NCBI RefSeq assembly: GCF_900167445.1
Contig: NZ_FUZT01000006.1
Span: 186,001 to 250,000, forward strand
DNA from: Maledivibacter halophilus
GTDB lineage: Bacteria; Bacillota; Clostridia; Peptostreptococcales; Caminicellaceae
Length of the DNA stretch: 64,000 nucleotides
Direction of reading: 5' to 3'
In this document: positions 1 to 9,575 of the stretch, piece by piece
Layout: each line of letters opens with the position of its first letter
How positions within the stretch are numbered: the first letter of the stretch is position 1
Program-made: the position numbers and the translations under genes
Notes under the pieces: generated by a model
Seen by the model: only the letters and a program-made list of their open reading frames with translations
Database searches by the model: none
Told to the model about the DNA's origin: nothing

Positions 1-783
1 ATAACGGGACCTAATATGGCAGGTAAGTCAACTTATTTAAGACAAGTTGCCCTTAATGTGCTATTGGCTCAAATTGGCTGCTTTGTTCCTGCTGATGAAG
101 CTGTAATAGGAGTAGTGGATAGAATTTTTACCAGAGTGGGAGCTTCCGATGACCTATTTCAGGGTCAAAGTACATTTATGGTGGAAATGAGTGAGCTTTC
201 AAATATATTAAACAATGCCACTCAGAACAGTCTAATTATATTAGATGAAATAGGTAGGGGAACCAGTACCTATGATGGATTAAGTATAGCCTGGGCGGTA
301 GTTGAATATATAAGTAATTCTGATATTCTGGGAGCAAAAACATTGTTTGCCACCCATTATCATGAATTGACTGAACTTGAGGGAAAGCTCAAGGGGGTAA
401 AAAACTATTGTATTTCAGTGAAGGAAGTAGGGGATGACATTGTTTTTTTAAGAAAAATAATCCGCGGTGGTGCAGATCAAAGCTATGGGATACAAGTGGC
501 TAAACTAGCAGGTCTTCCCAATGAAGTTATTGACAGGGCAAGGATAATATTAGATAAGTTAGAAAAAAGTGATATAGCCCAGGAAAATGAAGATATTTTA
601 AAGGAAATATCCATGACAGTTGAAGAAACATCAAAGGACACCTCAGGAGAGCAAATTAATTTTTTTAACTTAAATTCAAATGAGATAATTGAGGAATTAA
701 AGAAAGTCAATATTATTAATATGACCCCAATAGATGCCATGAATAAGTTGTATAATTTAGTTGAAAAGGTTAGGAAGATATAA
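1..783 (+). CDS. mutS: DNA mismatch repair protein MutS, C-terminal part
   Basis: MutS binds mismatched DNA as a dimer and uses ATP to recruit MutL. The reading frame is open from base 1, so the gene begins outside the window and only the last 260 residues are present. Visible motifs are the Walker A loop GPNMAGKST at the very start, the Walker B stretch [13 protein letters not shown], and ATHYHEL after it, which together form the ABC-type ATPase domain of MutS. The C-terminal tail after about residue 190 is the poorly conserved dimerization segment. mutL follows 10 bp downstream, the usual Firmicute order, and the two are probably co-transcribed. Identification is very secure. Confidence 0.97.
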   Translation: MTGPNMAGKSTYLRQVALNVLLAQIGCFVPADEAVIGVVDRIFTRVGASDDLFQGQSTFMVEMSELSNILNNATQNSLIILDEIGRGTSTYDGLSIAWAVVEYISNSDILGAKTLFATHYHELTELEGKLKGVKNYCISVKEVGDDIVFLRKIIRGGADQSYGIQVAKLAGLPNEVIDRARIILDKLEKSDIAQENEDILKEISMTVEETSKDTSGEQINFFNLNSNEIIEELKKVNIINMTPIDAMNKLYNLVEKVRKI

Positions 784-793
784 GGTGGTAAAT

Positions 794-2698
794 ATGGTTA
801 ATAGAATAAAAAAGCTTCATAAATCAGTATCAAATAGAATTGCTGCAGGAGAGGTTGTAGAAAGGCCGGCTTCTGTAGTTAAAGAGCTTTTGGAGAACTC
901 AATAGATGCAAATTCTTCCTCAATAGTCATTGAAATAAAAGAAGCTGGAAAATCATATATACGAATTTCAGATGATGGTGTGGGAATAAAAAGAGAAGAT
1001 CTGAACCTGGCCTTTGAAAGACATGCGACAAGTAAGATTTATAGCGATGAAGAAATATATGATATTAAGAGCTTAGGTTTTAGAGGTGAAGCTTTGGCAA
1101 GTATAGCATCTGTATCAAATATTGAGATTATAACAAGAACTTCTGAAGATGAATTTGGAACCAAGGCTGAGCTTATGAATGGAGATATTATAAGAAATAG
1201 TTCAATTGGTTGTCCAAATGGAACTACAATAGTTGTAAAGGATCTTTTTTATAACACTCCTGCAAGACATAAATTTCTGAAATCCAACTCTGCTGAAACA
1301 AATTATATTAGCACTATTGTCAATAATATTGCTTTATCCCACCCCTATATTTCCTTTAGATATATTATAGATAATAGGAATATTTTTACAACTCAAGGGA
1401 AGGGTGACTTATACAGCACAATATATACTATATATGGCAGAGAGGTGGCAAAGAATTTAATTGAAGTCAATAATGAAGATGGAGATATGAAACTAAAGGG
1501 GTATATAACAAATACAAGCTATACAAGAGGAAATAGAAGCTTGCAGATATCCTTTGTCAATGGAAGATATGTAAAGAGTAAAGTGATTTCAAAGGCAATA
1601 GATACAGGTTATAAAACTCTTTTACCACAAAATAGATTTTCAATATGTTTTTTGTATTTAGAAACTCCATCAAATAAAGTTGATGTGAATATACATCCTG
1701 CTAAACTCCAGATAAGATTCCGTGATGAAAGAAGAGTAATGGACTTTTTAACAGCTTCAATAAAGGAAAAACTTTTGAAATCTGATTTAATACCCGATAT
1801 AAATATAAGTAATAGCTCTAGGGTAAAAGAAGAAAAAATTGATGATATATCAGAGCAATTAAGCATTGGTATTAAAGAAAATAGAAATACTTTTACTGAT
1901 GAGGATAAATATAGGAAAATTCAACCTGTAGAAAAAAAAGAATATCCTCAAATAAAAAATCATGATACTTGTATAGAAGATAATATTGAGTATAATAAAG
2001 ATAATATCAATCAACAGGCAAGGGAAGAAAAAATAGAGGAAATTTTTGATGAGGTTTTTACTAGCGAGTCGAAAACAATCAAATATCCCAAAAAGGAAAA
2101 AACTGTAGATGATAAACAGCATCCATTAGATGAGATAAGAATTATAGGTCAGTTGTTTTCCACATATATAATTTGTGAAAAAGGAGAGGAAATGCTTCTT
2201 ATTGATCAACATGCTGCCCATGAAAGAATACTCTATGAAAAATTCATGAATGATTATTTAAATAGTGAGATATTATCTCAAATATTATTGGAACCAATAG
2301 TAATTGAACTTAATTATATTGATAAAGATCTCATTATGGAAAATAAGAATATTTTTTCTAAATTAGGGTACAAAATAGAAGAATTTGGTTATAATACAAT
2401 TATATTAAGGGAAGTTCCGATTCTCTTTGGAGCTCCCATAGCAAAAAAATTTTTTCTTGAGGTTGCTGAGAATTTAAATAATACTTCAAAAAATAGCTAT
2501 GAATTTAAAATACATAGATTGATTCAAATGTCATGTAAGAAAGCTATAAAGGCAGCTGATAAACTTAAAAATATTGAAATAGAAAAGCTTATAGCTGATC
2601 TTAAAAAAACAGAGAATTCATTCACTTGCCCCCATGGAAGACCAATTATAATTTCAATATCAAAATCGGAAATTGAAAGAAAATTTTTAAGAACTTAA
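794..2698 (+). CDS. mutL: DNA mismatch repair protein MutL
   Basis: MutL couples mismatch recognition by MutS to strand incision. The N-terminal GHKL ATPase domain shows KELLENSIDA, DDGVGI and LGFRGEAL. A variable linker rich in Lys and Glu runs from about residue 330 to 435. The C-terminal domain carries the endonuclease motif DQHAAHERILYE, then SCKKAIKA and CPHGRP, so this is a nicking-competent MutL, as expected in bacteria without MutH. I chose the ATG at 794 because AAGGTGG lies just upstream at 782-788; an in-frame ATG at 761 would overlap mutS and has no such site. The length of 634 residues is normal. Confidence 0.97.
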   Translation: MVNRIKKLHKSVSNRIAAGEVVERPASVVKELLENSIDANSSSIVIEIKEAGKSYIRISDDGVGIKREDLNLAFERHATSKIYSDEEIYDIKSLGFRGEALASIASVSNIEIITRTSEDEFGTKAELMNGDIIRNSSIGCPNGTTIVVKDLFYNTPARHKFLKSNSAETNYISTIVNNIALSHPYISFRYIIDNRNIFTTQGKGDLYSTIYTIYGREVAKNLIEVNNEDGDMKLKGYITNTSYTRGNRSLQISFVNGRYVKSKVISKAIDTGYKTLLPQNRFSICFLYLETPSNKVDVNIHPAKLQIRFRDERRVMDFLTASIKEKLLKSDLIPDINISNSSRVKEEKIDDISEQLSIGIKENRNTFTDEDKYRKIQPVEKKEYPQIKNHDTCIEDNIEYNKDNINQQAREEKIEEIFDEVFTSESKTIKYPKKEKTVDDKQHPLDEIRIIGQLFSTYIICEKGEEMLLIDQHAAHERILYEKFMNDYLNSEILSQILLEPIVIELNYIDKDLIMENKNIFSKLGYKIEEFGYNTIILREVPILFGAPIAKKFFLEVAENLNNTSKNSYEFKIHRLIQMSCKKAIKAADKLKNIEIEKLIADLKKTENSFTCPHGRPIIISISKSEIERKFLRT

Positions 2699-2711
2699 GT
2701 AGGTGTATAGT

Positions 2712-3653
2712 ATGGAAAAACCTTTAGTAATAATTGCAGGACCTACAGCAGTAGGTAAAACAGAGATATCTATAGAAGTTGCCAAAGGGCTAAATGGTGA
2801 AATTGTTTCGGCAGACTCCATGCAAATATATAAGTATTTAAATATTGGTAGTGCTAAACCTACCGATGAAGAAATGGAAGATATTAAGCATTATTTAATT
2901 GATGAAATAGATCCAAGGGAAGATTTTTCTGTTGCACAGTATAGAGATTTAGCTAAAAAGTATATTGATAAAATTATTTCAAAGAACAAGCTTCCTATTA
3001 TTGCAGGAGGAACAGGACTATATGTGAATTCTTTGATTTATGATATGGATTTTTCCGAAACTATATCTGATAAAGCTTTTAGAGAGAAATTAACTGAAGA
3101 ATATGAAAAATATGGTGCAGAGTATTTACATAATAAATTAAAGGAGGTAGATGCAGAGGGGGCTGAAAGGATACATCAAAATAATGTAAAAAGAGTTATT
3201 AGAGCATTGGAAATTTTCCACACAACCGGTGAGAAAATTAAGGATTTTAGTAAAGATTTAACTGAAAACAAAGATTATGATGTTGTTCTTATAGGCCTTA
3301 ATAGAGATAGAAGAGAATTATATGACAGAATTAACAAACGGGTTGATATTATGTTTGACAGTGACCTATTAGATGAAGTGAAAGGACTTATGGAAATGGG
3401 ATTGACCTCTGATGATATTTCCATGAAGGGTATAGGATATAAAGAAGTGATAGATTATCTCAGTGGTGAATATGATCTTAATAAAGCTATTGAACTTGTC
3501 AAGAGAAATACAAGAAGGTATGCCAAAAGACAATTGACATGGTTTAAAAGATATAAAAAGATTAAATGGTTTAAATTAGAGGAAAATATGAATAAAGAAA
3601 AAATAATTAATAATATTATCCACTTTGTTGAAGGGAATATAAAGTTTTTATAG
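2712..3653 (+). CDS. miaA: tRNA dimethylallyltransferase MiaA
   Basis: MiaA transfers a dimethylallyl group to N6 of A37 in tRNAs that read codons beginning with U. The N-terminus shows the P-loop AGPTAVGKTE, followed by DSMQIY and the substrate-recognition stretch AGGTGLYVNSLIYD. The length (313 residues) fits the family. An in-frame GTG lies at 2703, but AGGTG at 2701-2705 is better read as the ribosome site for the ATG at 2712. The gene starts 13 bp after mutL and precedes hfq, a conserved mutL-miaA-hfq order. Confidence 0.96.
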   Translation: MEKPLVIIAGPTAVGKTEISIEVAKGLNGEIVSADSMQIYKYLNIGSAKPTDEEMEDIKHYLIDEIDPREDFSVAQYRDLAKKYIDKIISKNKLPIIAGGTGLYVNSLIYDMDFSETISDKAFREKLTEEYEKYGAEYLHNKLKEVDAEGAERIHQNNVKRVIRALEIFHTTGEKIKDFSKDLTENKDYDVVLIGLNRDRRELYDRINKRVDIMFDSDLLDEVKGLMEMGLTSDDISMKGIGYKEVIDYLSGEYDLNKAIELVKRNTRRYAKRQLTWFKRYKKIKWFKLEENMNKEKIINNIIHFVEGNIKFL

Positions 3654-3694
3654 AATACATTAGTAAGAAATTAAATAGGAGGGTAAAATAAAAT

Positions 3695-3937
3695 ATGAAA
3701 TCTTCATTAAACCTACAGGATATTTTTTTAAATCAAGTAAGAAAAGAACGTGTACCAATTACTATATTCCTTGTTAATGGTTTTCAAATCAAAGGAGTAG
3801 TAAAGGGTTTTGATAGTTACATAATAGTAATTGAAAGTGATGGGAAACAGCAAATGATATATAAGCATGCTATTTCAACTATACTACCTTCAAAACCAGT
3901 GAATTTCTTATCAAGTAATAATAATAATGAAAAATAG
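3695..3937 (+). CDS. hfq: RNA chaperone Hfq
   Basis: This is an 80-residue Sm-like protein expected to form a hexameric ring that binds small RNAs and A-rich mRNA tails. The Sm1 region includes [17 protein letters not shown] and the Sm2 region includes [14 protein letters not shown], the clostridial form of the YKHAISTI motif. The C-terminal tail is short and Asn-rich, as in Firmicute Hfq. A strong AGGAGG ribosome site precedes the ATG. It is the last gene of the mutS-mutL-miaA-hfq run and is followed by a clear terminator. Confidence 0.97.
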   Translation: MKSSLNLQDIFLNQVRKERVPITIFLVNGFQIKGVVKGFDSYIIVIESDGKQQMIYKHAISTILPSKPVNFLSSNNNNEK

Positions 3938-3960
3938 AAGCAAATGGCTAGTAATCTATA

Positions 3961-3990
3961 AAAATACGGCTTTTTAGCCGTATTTTTATG
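3961..3990 (+). terminator. Rho-independent terminator after hfq
   Basis: An 11-bp perfect stem (3961-3971 with 3976-3986) encloses a TTTT loop. The 3' arm ends in a run of T. It closes the mutS-mutL-miaA-hfq transcription unit. Confidence 0.9.
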
Positions 3991-4038
3991 TGTATAAACT
4001 AGATTTCATTTTGATTAAGTAAGAAAGGTGATGTATGT

Positions 4039-5322
4039 ATGGAAATAACTAAAAGTTTATTATTAAATACATTTAACTTAAATGAAAAAATTACTGAACT
4101 AGTAGAAAATGCAGAAGATGAAATAATACAGGAGTTCAGAAAATTGAATGAAGTCAAATCATATAATCAGTTTAAGGTCTTAAAAGCCATGCAGGATTGT
4201 AGACTCAGTGATACTCATTTTAATTGGAATACTGGATATGGTTACAATGATTCCGGTAGGGAAACTTTAGAGAAAGTATATAGTAAAGTATTTAATACTG
4301 AAGATGCAATCGTTCGCCCGATTATTGTCAATGGGACCCACGCTTTGACCCTTTGTCTTACAGGTATACTAAGACCTGGTGATGAAATGATATCTGCCAC
4401 TGGTAAGCCATATGATACTCTGGAAGAGGTAATAGGAATAAAAAATGAAAACAAGTCATCCTTAAAGGAGTTTGGGGTCCAGTATAAGCAGATAGAGTTC
4501 TTACCTTCTGGGTTAGTTGATATAAAAAGCTTAATAAGTAATATAACAGATAAAACCAAAATGGTATATATTCAGCGTTCAACAGGCTATGGATGGAGAA
4601 AGGCCCTTACCATAGATGGAATAAAAGAAATTGTAGATAGGGTAAAGGAAATTAATAAAAATATAATTATAATGGTTGATAATTGCTACGGTGAGTTTTT
4701 AGAGGCAGAAGAGCCTACAGATGTGGGTGTGGATATAATGGCAGGTTCACTTATCAAGAATCCAGGAGGAGGACTTGCTCTTACAGGTGGATATATTGTT
4801 GGCAAGAGTAAATTAATTGATTTAATATCCTATAGAATGACTTCACCGGGAATTGGAAAAGAATGTGGTCTTACATTCGGATTAACTAGAAGTATGTTTC
4901 AAGGACTGTTTATAGCGCCACAGGTAGTAACAGAGGCGTTAAAGGGTGCTCTTCTTTGTGCAAGAGTATTTGAAAAATTAGGATATGAAATATGCCCCAA
5001 ATTTAATGATAAAAGAAGTGATATAATACAAGCCATTAAACTGGGTTCACCGGAAAAAGTTATTGCATTTTGTGAAGGAATACAGGCAGCTGCTCCAGTA
5101 GATTCCTTCGTAACACCAATACCCTGGGATATGCCGGGATATGATAGCCCAGTGATTATGGCAGCAGGAGCATTTGTTCAGGGCTCTTCAATTGAATTAA
5201 GTGCAGACGCTCCTATAAAAGAACCCTATATAGCTTATTTTCAAGGAGGACTTACCTATGAACATGCTAAATTTGGTGTTTTAAAAGGATTACAGAGCAT
5301 GGAGGAGAAAGGACTGCTATAG
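4039..5322 (+). CDS. PLP-dependent YnbB / methionine gamma-lyase family protein
   Basis: This 427-residue protein belongs to the COG4100 (YnbB, 'aluminium resistance') family of PLP-dependent fold type I enzymes, related to cystathionine/methionine lyases. The presumed PLP lysine is in GSLIKNPGGGLALTGGYI, and an aspartate that should contact the cofactor is in IIMVDNCYGEF. The N-terminal region carries the conserved GYGYNDSGRETLEKVY stretch. The physiological reaction of this family is not firmly established, so only a C-S lyase-like activity can be inferred. The start is supported by AAGAAAGGTG at 4021-4030. YnbB genes commonly sit next to miaA/hfq in Firmicutes, which agrees with the context. 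Confidence 0.9.
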   Translation: MEITKSLLLNTFNLNEKITELVENAEDEIIQEFRKLNEVKSYNQFKVLKAMQDCRLSDTHFNWNTGYGYNDSGRETLEKVYSKVFNTEDAIVRPIIVNGTHALTLCLTGILRPGDEMISATGKPYDTLEEVIGIKNENKSSLKEFGVQYKQIEFLPSGLVDIKSLISNITDKTKMVYIQRSTGYGWRKALTIDGIKEIVDRVKEINKNIIIMVDNCYGEFLEAEEPTDVGVDIMAGSLIKNPGGGLALTGGYIVGKSKLIDLISYRMTSPGIGKECGLTFGLTRSMFQGLFIAPQVVTEALKGALLCARVFEKLGYEICPKFNDKRSDIIQAIKLGSPEKVIAFCEGIQAAAPVDSFVTPIPWDMPGYDSPVIMAAGAFVQGSSIELSADAPIKEPYIAYFQGGLTYEHAKFGVLKGLQSMEEKGLL

Positions 5323-5392
5323 TTTTAACAATAAGTTTAAGTATATGTCTATAGGGTATATATATTGACAAATATATTAGGAGGAATATATT

Positions 5393-6691
5393 ATGTCAAA
5401 GGAAACGGTTTTTGTTAATGAACTTACTGATGGTATCCTTAATCCAGAGGAAAAAATGTTAGGTCCTGTTAAAGATGGTGGTACTATAGTTGCTAATACT
5501 GCTCCTGGTTGTTGGGGTCCTATGATAACTCCAGCTATAAAAGGAGGTCATGAAGTAACTAAACCTGTATTTGTTGAAAACGCAAAAGTAGGTGATGCAA
5601 TAGCTATTTACATAAAATCAGTTAATGTCACATCTACAGTTACTTCATCGGGGAATGAAAGAACAGTTGATGAAAATTTCTTAGGTGATCCCTTTATTGC
5701 AGGTCAATGTCCGAATTGTGGAATCTTATACCCTAAAACTAAATTAGAAGGTATAGGACCTGATTCAGTAAAATGTGCTCAATGCGGTGAAGAAATTTCT
5801 CCATTTCAATTTACCAATGGATATACAATGGCCTTTGATGAAGACAAAAGTATTGGAATTACATTGAATAAAGATGGTGCCTATAAAGCAGCAAAAAAAG
5901 CAAGAGATTATATGTCAATACCTGATGGTTCTATACAAAATCCAATAGTTAATTTTGCTCCCCATAATATAACTGGAACTATATCAAGACTAAGACCTTT
6001 TATAGGTCAATTAGGAACCACTCCATCTAAGCCTACTCCAGACTCACATAATGCTGGAGACTTTGGAGCTGCATTAATCGATGCACCCCATGAGTATGCT
6101 TTTACTAAAGATGAGTTGGAAAAACATAAAACAGATGGACATATGGATATAAACAAAGTTAGAGAAGGAGCTATACTTATATGTCCTGTAAAGGTAGATG
6201 GAGGGGGAGTATATGTTGGCGATGTTCATGCAATGCAGGGAAACGGAGAAATAGCAGGTCACACCTGTGATGTATCCGCTGTTGTTACATTGAAAGTAAA
6301 GGTCATAAAAGATATGAATATAGATGGTCCCATATTATTACCTATCGAAGAAGATTTACCATATTTAGCTAAACCTATAACCGAAAAAGAGTTTGAAAAA
6401 GGTAAAGCATTGGGAGAAAAATGGGACTTTATAGATATAGAATCCACAGCTCCAATAAGCTTTATCGGTACAGGAGAAAATTTAAATATGGCAATAGACA
6501 ATGGCCTTTCAAGGGCTTCTAACCTTCTAAGATTGAGTGTTCCTGAAATTAAAAATAGATGTACTATAAATGGTTCAATAGAAATAGGTAGAGCTCCTGG
6601 TACCGTAACAGTAACTTTTTTAGCCCCTGTTAATGCGTTAAAAAAAGCTAATATTTTTGACATTATTAAAGAGCAGTATAAAATCTATTAA
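5393..6691 (+). CDS. Acetamidase/formamidase family protein with zinc-ribbon insert
   Basis: This 432-residue protein resembles the FmdA/AmdA family, which hydrolyses acetamide or formamide to ammonia and the acid. Family features are the N-terminal PGCWGPMITPAIKGGH, the central GGGVYVGDVHAMQGNGE and the later HTCDVSAVVTLKVKV. An insert at about residues 104-135 has two CxxC pairs (CPNCG and CAQCG), a small zinc ribbon not found in every family member, which may stabilise the fold or bind metal. The gene has its own AGGAGG site and stands alone between the YnbB-type gene and lexA. The actual amide substrate cannot be read from the sequence. Confidence 0.85.
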   Translation: MSKETVFVNELTDGILNPEEKMLGPVKDGGTIVANTAPGCWGPMITPAIKGGHEVTKPVFVENAKVGDAIAIYIKSVNVTSTVTSSGNERTVDENFLGDPFIAGQCPNCGILYPKTKLEGIGPDSVKCAQCGEEISPFQFTNGYTMAFDEDKSIGITLNKDGAYKAAKKARDYMSIPDGSIQNPIVNFAPHNITGTISRLRPFIGQLGTTPSKPTPDSHNAGDFGAALIDAPHEYAFTKDELEKHKTDGHMDINKVREGAILICPVKVDGGGVYVGDVHAMQGNGEIAGHTCDVSAVVTLKVKVIKDMNIDGPILLPIEEDLPYLAKPITEKEFEKGKALGEKWDFIDIESTAPISFIGTGENLNMAIDNGLSRASNLLRLSVPEIKNRCTINGSIEIGRAPGTVTVTFLAPVNALKKANIFDIIKEQYKIY

Positions 6692-6795
6692 ATTTTTTAA
6701 ATTGTTCATATTTTATTCATATTTTCTACACAATTATCTATTAAAATATATTTAGACCATTTTATTATACCTAACAAAGTCCTTTTTGAAAATTA

Positions 6796-6828
6796 AAAAC
6801 TCTACTGTTCTCAGTAGAGTTTTAGCCT
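6796..6828 (+). terminator. Terminator after acetamidase-family gene
   Basis: A 12-bp perfect stem (6796-6807 with 6812-6823) has a TTCT loop, with A on the left and T on the right, so it could also work in the reverse direction. Confidence 0.75.
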
Positions 6829-6869
6829 GCTAATAACTATTTCAACTTTTGAGGTGGTTTGTCTAAAGT

Positions 6870-6896
6870 AAAAAAGCGTTATAATGACGCTTTTTT
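6870..6896 (-). terminator. Terminator at the end of lexA
   Basis: The GCGTT/GACGC stem (6876-6880 with 6886-6890, one wobble pair) is flanked by A6 and T6. It overlaps the lexA stop codon and should terminate lexA on the minus strand; the symmetric A/T tracts allow function on the plus strand as well. Confidence 0.75.
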
Positions 6897-7515
6897 ACTG
6901 TATTTTCCTAAAAACACCCTTAACAATTCCTAATATTTTCACATCATCTACTATTATCGGGTTCATAAATTTGTTTTCAGGTTGAAGTCTTATATGTTTT
7001 TTTTCTCTAAAAAATCTTTTAACAGTTGCAGAATCATCTAATAATGCCACTACAATTTCACCATTTTCGGCAATAGGATGTTGTTTGACAAGGACAAAAT
7101 CCTGATCTAAAATACCGGCCTCGATCATACTCTCTCCTTCAATCTTTAACATAAAGTATGTACCGGATTCAATGAAATCAACTGAAACAGGAAAAGTTTC
7201 CTCAATATTTTCAACTGCTAGAATTGGTTCTCCAGCAGTAACCTTACCTATTACCGGAATATGAGCAATTTCTTTTTTATCTGGAATTATTTCGCTTGAT
7301 GAATCCAAAACTTCGATGGCTCTTGGTTTTGTTGGATCACGCCTTATATAACCTTTTTTTTCAAGTCTTCCTAAATGTCCATGAACAGTAGAGGTTGATT
7401 TTAATCCAACAGCCTGACATATTTCTCTAACTGAAGGTGGATAGCCCTTAGAATTAACCTCACTTCTAATAAACTCTAATATGCGACTTTGTTTCTTAGT
7501 TAGATCTGAACTCAT
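6895..7515 (-). CDS. lexA: SOS repressor LexA
   Basis: LexA represses DNA-damage genes and cleaves itself when RecA filaments form. The N-terminal winged helix (residues about 1-65) contains the recognition region [19 protein letters not shown]. The self-cleavage site is Ala94-Gly95 in VTAGEP. The catalytic dyad is Ser129 in GESMIEAG and Lys166 in [11 protein letters not shown]. The length of 206 residues is standard. It is divergent from the yneA-like gene, and the shared intergenic region holds three LexA-type boxes, so it is very likely autoregulated. Confidence 0.97.
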   Translation of the reverse strand: MSSDLTKKQSRILEFIRSEVNSKGYPPSVREICQAVGLKSTSTVHGHLGRLEKKGYIRRDPTKPRAIEVLDSSSEIIPDKKEIAHIPVIGKVTAGEPILAVENIEETFPVSVDFIESGTYFMLKIEGESMIEAGILDQDFVLVKQHPIAENGEIVVALLDDSATVKRFFREKKHIRLQPENKFMNPIIVDDVKILGIVKGVFRKIQ

Positions 7516-7572
7516 GTTAGCACCTCACAATATTGCTATTTGCTATATTATAACATATAAAGCATGAGTATT

Positions 7573-7651
7573 CAAACATAAGTTCGATAAAAACCCTTTA
7601 CAAAGAACATCTGTTCGAGTATAATAGAATCATAAATCGAACAAACGTTTG
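7573..7651. promoter_or_regulatory. Three LexA (SOS) boxes between lexA and yneA
   Basis: Gram-positive SOS boxes follow CGAAC-N4-GTTYG. The region holds CAAACATAAGTTCG at 7573-7586 (one mismatch, nearest lexA), AGAACATCTGTTCG at 7604-7617 (one mismatch at the outer base) and CGAACAAACGTTTG at 7638-7651 (full match). The middle box lies between the -35 and -10 elements of the yneA-like gene, and the third covers its early transcribed region. This arrangement predicts tight LexA control of both divergent genes. Confidence 0.9.
7597..7625 (+). promoter_or_regulatory. Sigma-A type promoter of the yneA-like gene
   Basis: TTTACA (7597-7602) and TATAAT (7620-7625) are separated by exactly 17 bp. 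An SOS box fills the spacer, which fits repression by occlusion. Confidence 0.8.
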
Positions 7652-7666
7652 GAGGGCGGGTTTCAA

Positions 7667-7966
7667 ATGATAAAATTAGTTATAGGTGACAAGAAAAAAA
7701 TTATGTTAAGTACTATTGTTTTAATGGTTATATTGTTTTTTATAATATTAAACATAGGAGCATTAACAAATAGAGTAGAAGGATATGAAGAACCTCAGTA
7801 CATAGAAATAGTTGTTCAAAGTGGTGATACAATATGGAGTTTAGTAAGAGAATATGCATCTAAAGATAAAGATATAAGGGAGTCAATATATGAAATTGGT
7901 GTAATTAACAATTTGAGTTCATATGATATTTTTCCAGGACAAGTTATTAAGGTACCCAAAGAGTAA
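7667..7966 (+). CDS. yneA: YneA-like SOS cell-division suppressor (LysM protein)
   Basis: This 99-residue protein has one membrane segment at about residues 12-31 and a LysM domain after it (VVQSGDTIWSLVREYA to FPGQVIKVP). That is the architecture of YneA, which delays septation during the SOS response in Bacillus. Position opposite lexA and two SOS boxes upstream support this role strongly. I chose the ATG at 7667, preceded by GGAGGG at 7651-7656; an upstream TTG in frame has no site. Sequence similarity to YneA proper is not measured here, so the functional name is by context and architecture. Confidence 0.85.
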   Translation: MIKLVIGDKKKIMLSTIVLMVILFFIILNIGALTNRVEGYEEPQYIEIVVQSGDTIWSLVREYASKDKDIRESIYEIGVINNLSSYDIFPGQVIKVPKE

Positions 7967-9008
7967 GGGCCTAACAGTGCCTTACTCTGTTCTAAGTCGC
8001 AGTTCTAAGATTAAGGCCATTCTTTAGAGTAAAAAAATTAATTATTTATTGAAGTTGTTTTTTAACTTTTAATACAATATAGGCTTTATACTGATAAATA
8101 CTAAATATTTTTGATAAAGTTCATTTCTGAGCATGTGGACTTTATTTTTGTTTTGAGTTTTGAAAATCAAATAATAAAGTTCATCTTTTAATCTATTAAT
8201 ATTATCAAATATTCTATTTCAAAAGTCCAATATAAAATGATTTTGTTTACAATAAATATAAAGCTGTTATGAGGAATCTAATATGTTAGTTACAGAGTTC
8301 CCAGAGGTTTATAGACTGATAAGCGAAAGAGATATCTAAAAACCTATTCCATGCTAAAATCATATATTAATTACCGTAAACCGAAAAGTATATTTGATGT
8401 TGAAAAAGAGTAGGCGTAGATAAAGAGATTGAATTTGTTGTGTAAAATGTATAGTTGGCGATAGATTGAATTGGGATAAGGGTAACAGAGTACCTTTCTT
8501 GAATGTTGTAGATACTTATTATGTCTATAATGGGAAGTTTTGTGTAGGGTATTAATTATAGAATGGATTAAGTAAATTTAGAATAGGATATGGTGAACCG
8601 TATACATGGACAACGAAAATAGAAAGAATGAAGTTATAGTATGTTTCTTCAGAAGATTCATGTGGAGTGTTGCTCGCTACTGATTAGGAAGGAATAGTAG
8701 GTGTGATAGTTGTAGGTTTAGACCTTGGAAATACAGGGTTAAGAGAGCGTTCATTGTCTGCTGATGGAAATTTTATATAGGGTTGTAGCATTAGGACATT
8801 AGGCAAGTGATGTGGCAGAGAAAATAGTATTGGATAAGTTGATTTTATAGCTAAACTAGTGATTGATTTTGCATTTTAAAAATGTTATTATTAATATGAT
8901 AGTATTAAAAGCAATAACAATAACTAAATTTGTAAGAAAAGGTGGAATGACATCCGACCACTTAGTGTTATATTGTTTCAAATAACATAAGTAGCTTGGA
9001 GAAATAAT

Positions 9009-9087
9009 ACAAACTCGTTAACTGAATAATTAGGAAGGGCTGTTTTAAACAAACAGTCTATTGGTTGTTCCTAATTTATCAGTTTGT
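9009..9087. repeat. Nested inverted repeat in decayed region
   Basis: The outer arms ACTGAATAATTAGGAA (9021-9036) and its near-complement (9068-9083) are extended by ACAAAC at 9009-9014 pairing with GTTTGT at 9082-9087 after an unpaired bulge. Inside, CTGTTT (9040-9045) pairs with AAACAG (9051-9056). It could be a terminator relic or the end of a small mobile element. Confidence 0.45.
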
Positions 9088-9125
9088 GGTTTTGTATATT
9101 CTCTAGGGCTACTTTTCTATTTTAG

Positions 9126-9156
9126 CCGTAGAGTCTTGGTTACTCTACGGTGTATT
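9126..9156 (+). terminator. Orphan Rho-independent terminator
   Basis: A perfect 9-bp stem CCGTAGAGT/ACTCTACGG (9126-9134 with 9142-9150) has a 7-base loop and is followed by TGTATTTTTT. No intact gene lies immediately upstream, so it probably served a gene that has since decayed. Confidence 0.7.
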
Positions 9157-9257
9157 TTTTCGAAGTTATTGTTATTGCTAATTACTATTTTACCAAGATT
9201 ACTAGGAGGAAAATTAAGTTTGTTTGTATTGATTACGATGAGTATGTCAAATAAATA

Positions 9258-9443
9258 ATGACGGTATCCTGTTGTCAACATACTGTTCGAAATCAGATAA
9301 AAAAACATCCATTAACCTCCATTACAAAACATGGAGTATATAAGGAAAGATTAGTTGATATGATAGCAGACTCTATGAGAACATTATTACTAGAAAGCAA
9401 GGGATATAAAGTTAATATATTTGAATATGTATCCTCTAGGTGA
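9258..9443 (+). pseudogene. Short C-terminal fragment, possibly of a methyltransferase-like protein
   Basis: A 61-codon reading frame includes the stretch KHPLTSITKHGVYKERLVDM followed by a region rich in Leu/Lys and ending SSR. It looks like part of a larger protein rather than a complete small gene, because there is no ribosome site before its ATG and it is surrounded by decayed DNA. The resemblance to the tail of a SAM-dependent methyltransferase-type protein is from memory and weak. Confidence 0.3.
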
Positions 9444-9575
9444 TTATATAAGAGAAAATCTATAAATTTTCTTAACTGCGGTTGATAAGATGTAAGAAAA
9501 TAGGAATTTAATCAAAATAAATAATAATATTTACCTTTGTTCATTAGAAAGAAAGGTATAGAGGAGTAGAAAAAG

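Larger units (their letters stand above)
7967..9257. other. Decayed DNA at the left edge of the accessory island
   Basis: No intact gene is visible over about 1.3 kb. A GAGTAAGG/CCTTACTC hairpin (7961-7987) overlaps the yneA stop codon. A stem-loop with ATAAAGT/ACTTTAT arms (8114-8145) and a T tract is terminator-like. From 8281 to about 8850 short coding scraps alternate between frames: a 19-residue start at 8283, then pieces after apparent indels, and later a stretch reading VGLDLGNTGL that recalls an actin-like ATPase N-terminus. I cannot name the original genes with confidence. Nested inverted repeats lie at 9009-9087 and a terminator at 9126-9156. Confidence 0.5.

Noticed and set aside
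8281..8850. Possible plasmid-segregation (actin-like) and replication genes
   Set aside because: Only short scraps in several frames, such as VGLDLGNTGL; too little for a family assignment.
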